Origin: Rhodoferax fermentans
Lineage (GTDB): Bacteria > Pseudomonadota > Gammaproteobacteria > Burkholderiales > Burkholderiaceae_C
Direction: 5' to 3'
NCBI RefSeq assembly: GCF_002017865.1
Contig: NZ_MTJN01000002.1
Location: 3,038,001-3,102,000 of the forward strand
DNA length: 64,000 bases
Shown: positions 63,977 through 64,000 of the stretch, one piece after another
Numbering within the stretch: position 1 is the stretch's first letter
Layout: the number at the start of each line of letters is the position of its first letter
Notes under the pieces: generated by a model
Seen by the model: only the letters and a program-made list of their open reading frames with translations
Database searches by the model: none
What the model was told of the DNA's origin: nothing
Translations under genes and position numbers: made by a program

Positions 63977-64000
63977 GTGAATATCTCTCAAACAGAACAT
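63977..64000 (+). CDS. Start of a gene cut by the window edge
   Basis: A GTG codon follows AAAGGA with good spacing; the first eight residues are MNISQTEH. The rest lies beyond the window. Function unknown. Confidence 0.4.

Overview
The window looks like the chromosome of a betaproteobacterium of the order Burkholderiales, most likely Comamonadaceae and perhaps Rhodoferax-like. This rests on the rimP-nusA-infB-rbfA-truB-typA block, the guaB-guaA pair, the smpB/ratA/rnfH group, the high-GC codon use and an exosortase-B type exopolysaccharide (EPS) operon. No tRNA, rRNA or CRISPR array was seen.

Positions 1 to about 30.5 kb form one EPS and PEP-CTERM locus. A LuxR-type regulator (epsA) is followed by the priming glycosyl-phosphate transferase, epsL, epsD, epsE, epsF, epsG, exosortase B and epsI. 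Then come gmd and fcl (GDP-fucose synthesis) and an AT-richer variable core holding wzx-like and wzy-like genes, five glycosyltransferases and a GH141-like beta-helix protein. After these lie ugd, phosphomannomutase and a sugar-phosphate nucleotidyltransferase. Five PEP-CTERM proteins, the expected substrates of the exosortase, sit at the two edges. The layout predicts a fucose- and possibly uronate-containing Wzx/Wzy polymer, exported through EpsE/F/L, plus sorted surface proteins made under shared control. Four of the PEP-CTERM transcription units carry the same dyad, TTAGTCC-N4-GRACTAA, upstream. In three of them it stands exactly 22 bp before a -10-like hexamer, the geometry of a LuxR-type class II activator site.

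From 30.5 to 41 kb there are a stomatin/NfeD pair, a PLP-dependent basic amino acid decarboxylase, fabI and a complete yejABEF peptide importer. From 41 to 49.4 kb lies the translation and transcription operon rimP-nusA-infB-rbfA-truB-typA, with a hairpin-terminator in its leader. From 49.4 to 62.6 kb there are mostly single housekeeping genes: a DMT transporter, an acyl-CoA hydrolase, ohr/ohrR, smpB, ratA/rnfH, guaB, guaA, a TadA fusion, ldcA, a cyclase-FHA protein and a ParB-like protein.

At about 62.77 kb a dif-like site with one good XerD arm and one poor XerC arm is followed directly by a gene resembling the Xer recombination activation factor family (DUF3653). Small unknown genes run from there off the right edge. 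I read this as the left end of an integrative element that uses the host XerCD system.

Two dispersed repeat families cross the window. One is a palindromic element of about 50 bp, present in several copies, some of them read in frame inside core genes (truB, ldcA, an enoyl-CoA hydratase-family gene, probably guaA and yejF). The other is a two-hairpin element of about 92 bp placed immediately after yejA and after guaB.
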